From Geotrypetes seraphini (lineage: Eukaryota; Chordata; Amphibia; Gymnophiona; Dermophiidae), in NCBI RefSeq assembly GCF_902459505.1, contig NC_047094.1:29187241-29251240 (forward strand): 64,000 nucleotides of DNA, given 5' to 3'. A program made the translations under genes and the position numbers. The notes under the pieces are model-generated. The model was not told the DNA's origin. It did not search any database and saw only the letters and a list, made by a program, of their open reading frames with translations. Positions 50,946-63,012 of the stretch are shown piece by piece (positions within the stretch are counted from its first letter, which is position 1; every line of letters begins with the position of its first letter).

Positions 50946-51354
50946 TAAATGAATGTGTTCATTGGCACTGGTGTAAGCCAGAGATAAAAGAAATGGGGAA
51001 CACTGCCTAAGCCTCCTTGTAATGAAAGAAAAAGTGTCATAACATACATAGTAGATGATACAGTAGCAGATAAAATCTTGTATAGTTCATCTGCCCAACA
51101 AGATAAACTCATAGTATAAAGTATGATGTGATGCTACATATGGTGGTCAGGTTCACTTACTGACACCTCAGGGACGATGAGAAAATGCTAGGTACTCCTC
51201 ACCTGGATCAGTCACCAGCTCAGACTACTTCAGGCATTAATTAGGGCTACCCTCTAGGTACACCAGCTCTACAAGGAAGTAATAAGCACCTCTACTTCTA
51301 AGAAAAAGCTGAGATAGACCCAATGTAGCATCACTTTAACATGACCTTTCTTTA
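50946..51354. other. Spacer without recognisable content
   Basis: Nothing recognised. Confidence 0.3.
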
Positions 51355-51580
51355 AAAAAAAAAAATAATTATATTCTACAATTCTATGTGGATTACAAAT
51401 TATTCAGGTACTCAAGCATTTTTCCCTAACTGTCCTGGTGGGCTCCCACTTTATCTAATGTACCTAGACAAAGGGGATTAAGTGACTTGCCCAGAGTCAC
51501 AAGGAGCAGTGTGGGATTTGAACCTACAACCTCAGGGTGCCAAGGCTGTATCTCTAATCACTGCACTATACACTCCCAGG
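51355..51580 (-). mobile_element. tRNA-derived SINE
   Basis: Antisense copy of the 23519-23760 SINE: TTCAGGTACTCAAGCATTTT, AAGTGACTTGCCCAG, GGATTTGAACCTACAACCTC (B box) and ATCACTGCACTATACACTC. Confidence 0.8.
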
Positions 51581-52239
51581 AACCTGTTATAATCAGGGTG
51601 AATTGCCAAACATCAAAATTCTTCAGAAAGTTGTTCATCACATCTTGGAGGTTCTTTTATTCTCTGCACTGGGAAGAGCAAAAAAAAACATGTGCCCAGA
51701 CACAGGCAGTACAACTTGAAGGATATGCATTCTGCCACGTTACACTGCAAAATTAGGGCCTTATGGTCTCCATGGCAATAGAAAAGCAAGGAGGAAGGGA
51801 ATGCCATGTAGGAGATACCGGCCACAAATATCTCCTTGACAACCAGGCAAAAGTGGAGCAAAAGTGTCATCTGAAAATGCACAGGTCAGAACCTTTATAT
51901 TCTCTTTTGGAAAGACGAGTCTTCACTGTGTCACTCATATCTAAGTAACAAGTGCTAGAGAAACAACGGACATGTACAATATCTGTGTACTACGTTTTGA
52001 GTGCCACTCTAGTTGAGATCTCCAGCTTGCTTCAGAAAAGGCATTTATACTACTCTTTACATGAAATAATTCTCTTTTGGATAGGGCAGCTTTTCTCTGG
52101 AGTACCTCATGAGTGGCTCTGAAGAGTGAACATGGTCTTGAATTTAATATCTGATAAATTTAGCATTTATTTTTATGTTGTTGTACTCATTAGCATTTAC
52201 ACGGGTATCTCAGAATACATCTGGATACATTCTTATTTT
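51581..52239. other. Spacer without recognisable content
   Basis: Small frames only; no domains recognised. Confidence 0.3.
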
Positions 52240-53330
52240 ATATTTCATAAACAGAATATCCCTATGCTTGAAAAACAATTTAAGCAATCATTCTCTATCA
52301 GAAACAATAGCAAAGGGTAGCTGGAACTAGTGCCTCAGTATCTGATCTCTCTAGGAAATTTGTTAAGTCCAAACTGTCTGCATACAAAATCTGCTGGTTA
52401 GGACTCTTGTTTCTTTTTCTTCTCAGGCAAATAATAAATTCTGGAGAGAGGTGGATATGAGGCCTCTGAAACCTTCAAAAGCTCAGTTAAATATCTTCTA
52501 AACATATCTTGAGCATTAACTGAAAATTTATAATCCTGAGATTACACCTTCTGACAGCGTTCTCCAACATATCTTGTTTTAAATGTAAACTCCCACTGTC
52601 TTTCACCCAACCTTGGGCCTCCAATGAGTTCAACCTGGTCTCATAGTCCACAGATCTGTTTTCCAAAGTTTAAAGTCTATTTTTAACATCTAAATTTTCT
52701 GAGAGAACCAGAGTACAGTGGGAGAAGAGTACTTGTATCTGGTTGTCTAGAGAGAGAGCTGCATAGTAGAAATAGCTTCCCAAATAGACTCAAAATTAAA
52801 GGCATTCGTTCTTTGCAGTGGGGTAACTTCTATTCTGGCACTCTCTGAGGAAATTTGAGTACCTGAACTCCAAGTTGATGGAAAAACTTTCGCAAGTTCC
52901 TTTTCATGTTGGTTTTTTAGTTCCTCCACTGACAATTCAGTTGACTCAAACTGCTCCAAAACAGCTGCGGACTGGTCCCACAGCGCTAGTGCAAAGGAGA
53001 AGCACCTCAATCCGGTATGGCTTCCAAAACTACCCCCGTCAATAGAAGTTGTGTCGGCGGGTTCCGCTCCCCCCGGAGGCAAGGTGACACCTTCAATGGA
53101 GAACATGAACGCCTCAGCCAGTGTGCTTCCTCCTGCCGAAGCTCCCTCCAGTCACTGTGTAGCAGAACTTTGCTCAAGAAAGGTGTCCATCAGTCCTGTT
53201 AATGAAGTAACATTTGCAGATTCATCCGTGAAAACCCAGATCTTTGATTTCCTCTTCACCATCAGTAAAAAAGAAAGGAAACCTTGATGGCATCTCTGTG
53301 AGCTCTTCAAGCAGCCATTTTAGATAAGCT
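52240..53330 (-). pseudogene. L1-like LINE: ORF1 relic
   Basis: Minus-strand translation starts near 53266 with MVKRKSKIWVFTDESANV, then a stop-interrupted stretch. Frame 53106-52747 follows (MFSIEGVTLPPGGAEPAD ... ELSVEELKNQHEKELAKV ... NAFNFESIWEAISTMQLSL). Further frames show an RNA-binding-domain-like piece (RRCNLRIINFQ, near 52540) and later pieces down to about 52260. Layout (N-terminal region, coiled coil, RRM) fits L1 ORF1p, the RNA-binding chaperone. Broken by stops and shifts. Upstream AAAATGGCTGCTTGAAGAG resembles an L1 5' UTR. Recognition is from memory of amphibian L1s. Confidence 0.6.
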
Positions 53331-54089
53331 CCTCCTATTGATACTATTAATGTTGGGTGAGAGGAGGCAATCTGGAACAGTTGCTAAACTACAAGGAACA
53401 ATGTTGGATTTTGCAATTCAGTGCCCATGAGGGTTTGAATGAAGAGCTGGACCAGATGACGTTGATTTATGCAATGTCTTTTTAAACATGTTGAAGTATC
53501 ATGATGTGTTGCAGTGACACCAATGGGATTAAATGGTAGTAAAATGCCACCATCATTATTTTGATATGAAATAAAAGGGCCACTGTATAACCGCACAGTA
53601 TGTTCTATGAGAAGTACATCCTGCGTGGGAAGGATTTTTTTGAAAGTGATGACAAGTGGAATCCTCATGTTATTTATTTTCTATTTATTTAGGTGTATTT
53701 GACATTTCTGGTGCCTTAACCCTGATGAAAGTTACTGAAACATGGATACATTTTGGGAGAGGTGGCCATCAGAATGAAGATTTAAAACCTAAAAAAACTT
53801 CAAAAAATGAAATAAGAAAATAGAATTACACAAGTGTTATATGTAATAACATTTGGATCACTGAGGTACTTAGTTATGTGATGAATAAAAGAGAATTTCC
53901 TGCTCATTTAGCTACTATTACTACAGATTTTGCTTATGCTAGTACACGAGATTTTTTTAAGCTTACGAGTTATGAAATACTAAAAGTGTGTTTGCTCACA
54001 AATAATTAACTTAACCCTCTTTGCAGTTGTATGAGTGAGCATTACAGGAAAACAGCAACTGAACAGCTAAACATTTGCAAATAATAACA
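53331..54089. other. Spacer with an unrecognised frame and hammerhead-like core
   Basis: A 94-residue minus frame (53668-53384; GPFISYQNNDGGILLPFNPI) is not recognised. A hammerhead-like core lies at 53716-53760. 53760-54089 is AT-rich. Confidence 0.35.
53716..53760 (+). ncRNA. Weak hammerhead-like motif
   Basis: Perfect core CTGATGA (53722-53728) and GAAA (53737-53740) enclose a 2-bp AG/CT stem, followed by ATG/CAT as a tiny stem III. Stem I pairing is only 2 bp, so this is a decayed copy or chance. Confidence 0.25.
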
Positions 54090-54273
54090 TAACATAAAAA
54101 TTTATTTATAAATCGCAGTACCTTTTAGGTCAAAGTGATGTATAAAAATAAAAAACTGACCATTATCAGCAAAATTACATAATATTCAAATTATAAAACC
54201 AATTCAATCATTCACATACTTAACAAATAATTCAGTTTTTAATAACCTTCTAAAGTGAATATAAGAAACAGAG

Positions 54274-54395
54274 GGGTCCTTTTACTAAGTCACACTAAAA
54301 ATTAGTGCACACTAAATGCCAAGCCATCCATTATATTCTATGGGCGCCTTAGCATTTAGCGCACGCTAAATCGGTTAGTGCGCCTTAGAACCCCA
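54274..54395. mobile_element. MITE (TTTTACTAAG family), nested in LINE
   Basis: GGTCCTTTTACTAAGTCAC and mirrored AGCATTTAGCGCACGCTAA; partial palindrome. Confidence 0.6.
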
Positions 54396-55081
54396 GAATA
54401 AACAAGCGGGAGGCAAAATTCAGGGTCCTAAAGAGCTGCTTTGTAAGCAAGTAGTCTGCTAACATATCTTTTGTGTGAGCAACTTTTTACCAAAGGAAAA
54501 GCAAAGAAAGGAGAACTTTCTGAAGAATGCAAACAAAAATGCATCAACTAAACATTTTGGCAATAAGTCATCTAAAGCTTTATAACAAATACAGCCAAAT
54601 TTAAAAAGTACTCGTCCCTCTACTGGAAGCTGAAAAGGTTCTGGTCCCAATACTGCCTCACATACTCTGTCGTTTCTGGTACAGATGCATCTGGGGACGG
54701 TCTCTTTTCAGAAGCCAGTACTGGAATTTAAAATTTAAAATAATTTAAAATCAGCCTTACTGATGAATTTTGTATAATTTGAAGTCTCTGAAAAGGTTTT
54801 TTGAGAACCTAAGTATATAATATTCCAATAATCTAAAATGCTAAGTACAAGAGATTGCACTAATAATTGAAAGGGAAAATCGTCAAAATATGACCTGATT
54901 GATTTAAGCTTCCATAATATAGTAAAACCTTTCTTGACCACAAAAATTACCTGAGATGACATTGATAATGTTCTATCAAGATGTACTCCTAAAATTTTAA
55001 TGGTAGGTAATAGCGGGTATTTAATTCCATTTAAATTCAATTTTTCTTCTCCAATTTTAGCCAAGAAAGATATAAAAAAAG

Positions 55082-55246
55082 CTCTTTTCCTAAGCCATGG
55101 TAGAGGTTTCTACTGCAGCACACAGTGATAAATGCTCTGACACCCATAGAATTCCTGTGAGAGTCGAAGCTGCATTGGAGCATTTGGCGTCCTGGGCTGC
55201 GGTATAAACCTCTACCATGGCTTAGGAAAAGAGGGTCTTAGTTTTC
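55082..55246. mobile_element. Palindromic MITE, nested in LINE
   Basis: CTCTTTTCCTAAGCCATGGT and AGAGGTTTCTACTGC at the left are mirrored at the right (CCTCTACCATGGCTTAGGAA then AAGAG). It interrupts L2-like ORF2 between about KTK and AKIGEEK. Confidence 0.75.
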
Positions 55247-55345
55247 TCCCTATTTAGGTTCAATTTAAATTCCGATATCCAACTTTCCACTATTGTTAGT
55301 ACCCTTTCAATACTTAAATGTTGTCTGCATAAGCAGAAGCCTGAT

Positions 55346-55724
55346 CCTCTCCCTCCTGCTTCTTGGAGGGGATAGTTCTAATTTCTTATGCATTTATTCT
55401 GCACAGAGACTTCTACATATACTATGATGAGATTTTGCAAGTTTTATTGATGTGGCTACAGGCAGTAGCACGCATAAGCATACTGAAGATGGAGACTGGT
55501 GATGGGTAATTGAGCAGGAGGTGGTGGGCCTGGAAGGCATAGCCAAGGCAACAATTTCCAAATTATAATGGATAAATAGTACAGGAGAGATATAGAGCAG
55601 TGGAGCAAGAGAGTGAATTTGACCTTTGTTTCACACTTAGGACTATACTATGAATGAAGTCAAAGGTTAATTCAACTGGACTGTGATAAGTAATTAAACT
55701 GAATAAAACGTGAAATTTTGTAGT
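55346..55724. other. Spacer without recognisable content
   Basis: Nothing recognised. Confidence 0.3.
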
Positions 55725-57757
55725 GACCCTGATAGCAAAGATGCAAATGGAAGAAAAAAATAGCTGACATGGTAAAACAGGGAGACAAGACATTTCTTAG
55801 ATATATTAGTGATAGGAAGAAGTGCAAAAGTGGCATTGTGAGACTCAAAGGTGAAAGGGAGGAATTTGTAGAAGCTGAGAAAAGGCCAAATTGCTTAACA
55901 AATATTTCTGTTGTGTTCAAGGCTGACGTGCCGGGAGTAGGACTGCAGAAAACAGTGAATAGGGATGGAGGAGTAATAGACCCTGATCGATTTTCAGAGG
56001 GTAAAATAAAGGTAGATAAAGCAATGGGGTTGGATGGTGTACATCCGAGGGTACTGAAGGAACTTAGGGAAATTCTGGTGGCTCCGCTGACAGACCTTCT
56101 CAATGATTCTCTAGAGTCTAGAGTGGAACTGGAGGACTGGAGAAGGGCGGATGTGGTCCCTCTCCACAAAAGTGGAAGGAAGAAGTAGGGAATTACAGGC
56201 CGGTAAGTCTGACTTCTGTGGTAAACAAATTAATGGAAACACTTTTAAAATAGAGAATGGTCAAGTTTCTGGAATCCTGTGGATTACAGGACCGGAGGCA
56301 AAATGGATTCAATAGAGTTAGGTCTTGTCAGACAAATCTGATCAATTTCTTTGATTGGATGACCAGAGAATTGGATAGAGGATGTGCGCTAGATGTGGTG
56401 TATTTAGATTTTAGCAAAGCCTTTGACAATGTTCCACACAGATGTTTAATAAATAAACTGAATGCCCTCGAGATGGGTCCCAAAGTGATGGGCTGGGTCA
56501 AGAATGGCGACAGAGGGTAGTGATCAATGGAGATCGTTCTGAGGAAAAGGATGTTACCAGTGGTGTGCCTCAAGGTTCTGTTCTTGGGCCTGTTCTTTTT
56601 AACATTTTTATAAATGATATTGCTGAAGGGTTACATAAGAACATAAGAATTGCTGCTGCTTGGTCAGACCAGTGGTCCATCATACCCAGCAGTCCGCTCA
56701 TGCGGCGGCCCCCAGATCAAAGACCTGTGCCCTAACTGAGACCAGCCCTACCTGCGTTCGTTCCGGTTCAGCAGGAACTTGTCCAACCTTGTCTTGAATC
56801 CCTGGAGCGTGTTTTCCCTTATAACAGACTCTAGAAGAGCATTCCAATTCACCACCACTCTGGGTTGTCGGGTAAGATTTGTCTCTGTGGATGATACCAA
56901 AATCTGCAATAGAGTAGACACACTGGATGGTGTGAATAACATGAAGAAAGACCTGGCGAAGATTGAAGAATGGTCTGAAATTTGGCAGCAAAAATTTAAT
57001 GCTAAGAAATGCAAGGTCATGCATTTGGGCTGCAAAATTCCAAGGGAATGGTACAGTTTAGGGGGTGAAGAACTTATGTGCACGACAGAAGAGCGGGACT
57101 TGTGTGTGATTGTATGTAATGATCTTAAGGTGGCCAAACATTTTGAAAAGATGATGGCAAAAGCTAGAAGGATGCTAGGTTGCATAGGGAGAGGTATTGC
57201 TAGTAGGAAAAAGGAGGTATTGATTCCCCTGTATAAGACATTGGTGAGACTTCAGTTAGAATATTGTGTACAATTCTAGAGGCCGCACTTTCAGAAAGAT
57301 ATAAAAGGGATGGCGTCAGTCCAGAGGAAGGCTACTAAAATGGTATAAGGTCTTCATCATAAGGCGTATGGGGACAGACTTAAAGATCTCAATCTGTATT
57401 CTTTGGAGGAAACGCAGGAGAGGGGAGATATGATAGAGACTTTTAAATACCTACGTAATGTAAATGCGCATGAATTGAGTCTCTCTCATTTGAAAGGAAA
57501 CTCTGCAATGAGAGGGCATAGGATGAAGTTAAGAGGTGATAGGTTCCGGAGTAATCTAAGGAAATACCTTTTTACAGAAAGGGTGGTAGATGCATGGAAC
57601 AGTCTCCTAGAAGAGGTGGTTGAGACAGAGACTGTGTCTGAATTCAAGAAAGCCTGGGATAGGCTTGTGGGATCTCTTAGAGGAAGAGATAATGGTTACT
57701 GCAGATGGGCAGACTAGATGGGCCATTTGGCCTTTATCTGCCATCATGTTTCTACTC
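55725..57757 (+). pseudogene. CR1 LINE ORF2, 5'-truncated, interrupted by another CR1
   Basis: Frames: 55769-56188 (MVKQGDKTFLRYISDRKK, KAMGLDGVHPRVLKELREIL), 56257-56520 (YLDFSKAFDNVPHRCLINKL), 56520-56640 ([20 protein letters not shown]), then the inserted CR1 3' end, then 56880-57279 (VDDTKICNRVDTLDGV, WQQKFNAKKCKVMHLG) and 57403-57717 (RKYLFTERVVDAWNSLLEEV). Breaks: loss of frame near 56188, a stop near 56250, a frame change at 56520, stops near 57280 and 57346. Catalytic DD is kept but the usual FA before it is lost beside the insertion. 3' end ATCTGCCATCATGTTTCTA. Confidence 0.85.
56636..56868 (-). repeat. CR1 3' end inserted into another CR1
   Basis: Antisense ACATAAGAACATAAGAATTG, CAGACCAGTGGTCCATCATA, AGCAGGAACTTGTCCAACC, ending GCATTCCAATTCACCACCAC. 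Confidence 0.88.
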
Positions 57758-58332
57758 ATTCTCTGCCTGGATTGGAAACAGAAATTAACTAGAATAAAAC
57801 AATTATTGCAGAACTTTTATCTTCTCTAGAAAATTGAGAAGTTGGAATACTCCTTGAAGAGGTGTAGTAAGAAATTACTTAAGACTGAAAAATAACTTTC
57901 AAAATAAAATGTATAGATATTTATGAGAAGTCTTGGGAGGTTCCAGAGGCATCCTTTCCCCAAATTATTTCAGATTATTTACCTGCTAATTCTAATTTTA
58001 AGGAGGTGGTATTCAAGTCTGCTCAAAAATGCCAGACAATTCCAATCCACTTCTGGATCTATATAGATTTTAATATAAAATATCCTGATGAGCTTGCAGA
58101 GAAATCCTCATCCCCCGAATGCAAATGATGAATAAATGTTCAAATTGCTACGAACTTTTTACACTAGAAAGGCCAGGCCACTACTGCTTGCTTTTATGTG
58201 CTCTTATGTACCTGACTGTTGATGCGAGGTTGCTAATTGAAAGATTTTTGCACCTACTGAGAGAAATAACTAGTAGACTGACCCCAGAGACAGAGATCTA
58301 GCTTAGATCTACCATTTAAAGCTGATTCCTGC
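57758..58332. other. Spacer without recognisable content
   Basis: AT-rich; nothing recognised. Confidence 0.3.
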
Positions 58333-58540
58333 TTAACATAACATAAATATTTATTTATATACTGCGAAAGCCTTTCAGTTCAAGGCGGTTTACAAGAAGA
58401 ATAGCTGAATGTAGGTAGTGAACTACAACATATGAGAGAATATTAAAAATTATATGGAACACATAGAACATATAGCGGGAGATTTAGCAGAGTTGTATAA
58501 GGGGAGATAAATATTAAGTAAGAATGATCATGGTCTTAAA
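58333..58540 (-). repeat. LINE 3' tail (L2-like)
   Basis: Antisense ACATAACATAAATATTTATT, CAGTTCAAGGCGGTTTACAA. Same tail type as 54090. Confidence 0.6.
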
Positions 58541-58718
58541 GCAACAAGGGAAGTGCGGAGAACTGAAAATGTCTCTCTAGCACATGAAATCTCAAGAATC
58601 TTTTGTGCTCTGGAAATATGGAGATTGGCCTCTGTCAAATCCAGGGAGGTCAGGAATTTCCCTGGTGCAACCACCACATTAACTGAACAGTCTCCATGTG
58701 GAACCATGGCACCTTTAG

Positions 58719-60790
58719 AAACATAGAAGATGACGGCAGAAAAGGGCTACAGCCCATCAAGTCTGCCCACTCTGCTTACCCACCCCCTGTCTATGCCCTA
58801 ATGACCCAATTTCCTTATCTTGACCCTCGTAGGGATCCCACATGGGTATCCCATTTATTCTTAAAGTCTGGCACGCTGTCTGCCTCGATCACCTGCACTG
58901 GAAGCTTGTTCCAATGATCAACCACTCTCTCTGTGAAGAAATACTTTCTGGTGTCGCCATGAAATTTTCCGCCCCTGAGTTTGAGCGGGTGCCCTCTTGT
59001 GGCCGAGGGTCCCTTGAGAAAGAAAATATCATCTTCCACTTCGACACGTCCCGTGAGGTACTTAAATGTTTTGATCATGTCTCCCCTCTTCCTACGTTCC
59101 TCAAGAGTGTAGAGCTGCAATTTGTTCAGTCTCTCTTCGTACGAGAGACCCTTGAGCCCCGAGATCATCCTGGTGGCCATCCGTTGAACCGATTCAATTC
59201 TGCGCACATCTTTACTGTAATGTGGCCTCCAGAATTGCACACAGTACTCCAGATGAGGTCTCACCATGGCCCTGTACAACGGCATTATGACTTCAGGCTT
59301 TCGGCTGACGAAACTTCTATTGATACAACCCAATATCTGCCTTGCCTTAGATGAAGCCTTCTCCACTTGATTGGCAGTTTTCATGTCTGCACTGATGATT
59401 ACTCCTAAATCTCGTTCTGCTGAAGTCCTAGTTAAAGTTTCTCCGTTCAAAAAGTACGTCCTGCATGGATTTCCGCTTCCGAGGTGCATGACCTTACATT
59501 TCTTAGCATTGAAGCCTAGCTGCCAGGTTGAGGACCAACTTTCCAATGTAAGCAGGTCCTGCGCCATATATTCTGTAAACTGCATTCACTTACTATATTA
59601 CATAGTTTGGCGTCATTGGCGAATAGTGTTATTTTACCTTGAAGCCCTTGAGTCAGATCCCCTATGAATATGTTGAAAAGGAGTGGACCCAGGACCGAGC
59701 CCTGCGGCACTCCACTGGTCACCTCCGATGTTTTAGAGAGGGTACCATTAACCACCACCCTCTGAAGTCTGCCACTCAGCCAATCATTGACCCATGCAGT
59801 TAGTGTCTCTCCTAACCCCATCGATTCCATCTTGCTTAGCAGCCTGCTGTGTGGGACACTGTCAAAAGCTTTCCTGAAGTCCAGGTACACAACGTCCAAA
59901 GACTCTCCCAAGTCCAACTTTCTTGTTACCCAGTCAAAGAAGCTGATGAGATTGGATTGGCAGGACCCTTGGTGAATCCATGCTGACTGGGATCCCGAAG
60001 ATTCCCTTCATTCAAGATCGTGTCCAATTTGCTTTTAATTAGTGTTTCCATGAGTTTGCACACTATTGATGTGAGACTCACCGGTCTATAATTCGCAGCC
60101 TCTGCCCTGCAACCCTTTTTATGCAGAGGAATGACATTAGCTAATTTCCAGTCCAGGGGAACTTTCCCCTTACTTAGGGAGAGATTGAATAGCTCAGCCA
60201 ACGGTTTCGCCAGGATATCGCTCAATTCTCTGAGCATTCTTGGGTGCAAATTGTCTGGTCCCATGGCTTTGTTCACCTTGAGTCTTGCCAGTTCACTGTA
60301 AACTTCACCTGGTGTGAACTCAAAATTCTGAAACGGGTCTTCTGTGCTTTGTGTTGCCTTCAACTGGGGACCGTGTCCCGGTGCCTCACAGGTGAAGACT
60401 GAGCAGAAGTATTCATTCAGTAGTTCGGCTTTATCGGAATCTGCTTCCACGTAACTTCCGTCCGGTCTTCTAAGGCGTACTATCCCGCCTGTGTTCCTTT
60501 TTCTGTCACTAATATACCTGAGGAAGGATTTGTCCCCCTTTTTAATGTTTTTTGCCAGAATTTCTTCCATTCGAAGTTTTGCCTCCCTAACTGCCATTTT
60601 GACCGCTGTAGACCTGGTCCTATATTCTACTTTTGCCTCTCTTTTCTCCGTGCGCTTGTAGGAGAGAAACGCTTTTTTCTTCTCCTTAATGAGGTGCGAG
60701 ATCTCCGCGGTGAACCATTGGGGTTTATTGTTTCTTTGTCGTTTATTTACTGATTTTATGAAGCGCTGCATTGACTGACTTTAGATCCAG
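58719..60790 (-). pseudogene. CR1 LINE ORF2, 5'-truncated
   Basis: Three minus-strand frames. 60771-59926: NKPQWFTAEISHLIKEKKKA, GDKSFLRYISDRKRNTGG, KAMGPDNLHPRMLRELSDIL, ANYRPVSLTSIVCKLME. 59917-59516: [40 protein letters not shown], then FANDAKL. 59585-58815: WQLGFNAKKCKVMHLGSGNP, RPHLEYCVQFWRPHYSKD, SYEERLNKLQLYTLEERRKR, VVDHWNKLPVQVIEA. Frame changes lie near 59925 and 59560, and the catalytic FADD box reads FAND, removing the second Asp. The endonuclease is missing. 3' end antisense AACATAGAAGATGACGGCAG. Confidence 0.88.
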
Positions 60791-61113
60791 GATCGGTCTT
60801 TAATCGTCTTTCTTGGGCACTATTGAGTATCTGCCCAAGCCCAATTCTTCATGACGAATGGGTTCTATGGCTCAAACATCTAAGAGCCTTTTTACTGTTG
60901 CTCAGACTCTGACCGCCTTCTAACTGATGAATCCACAAATTAATCCTCCAAAGGGGTAGCTGAATTTGAGCTTGTATCCGACTTGTATTATCTCTAGCAC
61001 TCAGCAGTCCGAGCTAATCTGCACCCATGCCTCCCAAAAGGCCTTTAACCTTCCTCCTATTTGCAGAGGCACAGCTACTGTCCTGGAGTCATTGAGACTT
61101 TCTGGAAGTTGCA

Positions 61114-61496
61114 GGGACACAAGGACTGGAGGACTGAGTATACCTTAAGTTCCTTACCTCTGCCAAGAACTTTAATATGTTTTCTGGGTACCAGTTCCTC
61201 CAGAGTACTGACAAAAGCACCTTGAGCCATGAAAATTACTCTGACTAGATCTCTAGGAGCATGAGATTTGCTGTCTGGAAGAGTCTTAGGTCAACGGTCT
61301 GCTACATTGGCCATAAGGACATCCAGCCCTTTACTGAAGCACTTATTCCCCTTAAAGGGAAGCCTGCTTAGAGTGGCTTTCAAAGCTGAATCTCCCACAC
61401 ACTGGCTGACCCAAAGCATTCTGAGGCTGGAGAAAAATGTCATATAGGGCATCCACTACATCAGGGGGGACACAAGGACTGGAGGACTGAGTATAC
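61114..61496. repeat. 30-bp direct repeat bracketing the left arm of an inverted duplication
   Basis: The 30-base word starting GGGACACAAGGACTGGAGGA occurs at 61114-61143 and 61467-61496. Between them is only the left arm 61144-61466. Confidence 0.92.
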
Positions 61497-62597
61497 ACAT
61501 TAATAGCTGAACATAATTTCTCAAGGATATTTTGATTCATTTTGCATAAAAGATTATATAGAGGTTTACTTCTCAAGCAGAATGGGATGGGCCATCAGGA
61601 CCATAGCCCTACAACTAGACAGCATAGGGATGAGATTGGGGCAACAAAACAAACCAATCAAAAAGGTGTTGTGCTATCTTGTTCATAATTTTGTACACTT
61701 GTGACATTCTTTTTAATTTTTATATTATTATTATTTTAGAAACTACTTTGATCTTACATTGTAGCTAAGAGGTATATAAAGTATTGTAATAAACATAAAC
61801 ATTTTGAAGAACACAGTTGCTGAAGATGCTTTCCTGTAAAAACAGCTAGCACCGTTCCACATATTTTTAGTGAGATCATTCTCCAATGCTCATTTCTGGT
61901 GCAATGTGTTTAGGGTAGTCCTTAAGCAGTAATTCAAAGCTTTAGCTTTGGGAGTTAAAACAGCATCAGCGGCCTCTTTCATGGCATGCACCTGTTATAC
62001 AAGAGTCCATAAGATTCCTGTCACATGATGGTGTCTATCCCCAGCTGGTAATGGTGGGGATTGATTATGTAGTGCAGGGGTGTCCAACCTTGGTGTCCAA
62101 CCCATCTCTGGGCCGCATTGGCTGAAAAAAATGTTCTGGGGCCGTGCAAACGCTGCAGCAAGACAGAGGAGGTAGCCAGCAAGACGGTAAACACCCGGGG
62201 GCAGCAGCAGAAAACATTGCATCGCCCTCAACCGGGGCCGCACAAAATACTTCATGGGGCTGCAGTTTGGACACCCCTGATGTAGTGGATGCCCTATATG
62301 ACATTTTTCTCCAGCCTCAGAATGCTTTGGGTCAGCCAGTGTGTGGGAGATTCAGCTTTGAAAGCCACTCTAAGCAGGCTTCCCTTTAAGGGGAATAAGT
62401 GCTTCAGTAAAGGGCTGGATGTCCTTATGGCCAATGTAGCAGACCGTTGACCTAAGACTCTTCCAGACAGCAAATCTCATGCTCCTAGAGATCTAGTCAG
62501 AGTAATTTTCATGGCTCAAGGTGCTTTTGTCAGTACTCTGGAGGAACTGGTACCCAGAAAACATATTAAAGTTCTTGGCAGAGGTAAGGAACTTAAG
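61144..62597. repeat. 324-bp inverted duplication with ~806-bp spacer
   Basis: 61144-61467 is the exact reverse complement of 62274-62597 as far as I can read base by base. The right arm includes the last 6 bases (CCCCTG) of the hAT MITE at 62075-62279, and the left arm carries their complement CAGGGG at 61462-61467. The spacer 61468-62273 holds an L2-like tail (about 61730-61800), unclassified DNA and most of the MITE. Confidence 0.9.
62075..62279. mobile_element. hAT MITE (CAGGGGTGTCCAACC termini)
   Basis: 205 bp with a perfect 8-bp duplication ATGTAGTG (62067-62074, 62280-62287). Sister of 41229-41426 (shared GCAAACGCTGCAGCAAGACA). Confidence 0.95.
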
Positions 62598-62662
62598 ATA
62601 TATCTTGAACACTAAAGGGGTAATTCTTTAAGGAAACAAGTAGATTTAAGAAGCATGTGTGT

Positions 62663-62948
62663 CAGGGCTGGCTCAAAGCATGTGGTACCCTGAGCTATCT
62701 TTTGTACTAGCAGCCCATCCCCCCACCGCAATCTGGCATCTCCCCCCCCTGTGGTCCACTATTTCCTCCTCTCTATCCACTCCCCCTCCTTCTGGACCAA
62801 GTGATGCACTGGCTCAAGGCACTGTTGATAAAAGGTGCCAAAATCCCAATCTCACATCTATCCTTCTAGAAGTTTGAAGGTACACCAGACTGCGATTTTG
62901 GCGCCCTGTGCCAGGGCCTTATCTGGTCCATAGGCTGAACTGGCCCTG
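62663..62948. mobile_element. hAT-type MITE (CAGGGCTGGCTCAA termini)
   Basis: Ends CAGGGCTGGCTCAA and CTGAACTGGCCCTG. Flanks ATGTGTGT (62655-62662) and ATGCGTGT (62949-62956) match at 7/8. Confidence 0.8.
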
Positions 62949-63012
62949 ATGCGTGTGCATAAATGTCAGATTGCTTGTCATTTAAGCATGTATGTGAAAA
63001 CATATGTGCCTA

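Larger units (their letters stand above)
54090..55345 (-). pseudogene. L2-like LINE, with two MITEs inserted
   Basis: Minus-strand ORF2 pieces: WISEFKLNLNREKTK (about 55250-55300) and frame 55064-54735 (AKIGEEKLNLNGIKYPLLPT, IKILGVHLDRTLSM, VQSLVLSILDYWNIIYLG). The 3' tail at 54090-54180 (antisense AACATAACATAAAAATTTAT) matches 58333-58540. MITEs interrupt at 54274-54395 and 55082-55246. Confidence 0.7.

Noticed and set aside
53384-53668. 94-residue minus-strand frame
   Set aside because: Not low complexity, but I recognise no family and see no neighbouring exons; left uncalled.
62274-62597. Possible host exon in the conserved-looking inverted arms
   Set aside because: Identity between arms reflects recent duplication, not purifying selection; the frames contain stops and no domain is recognised.
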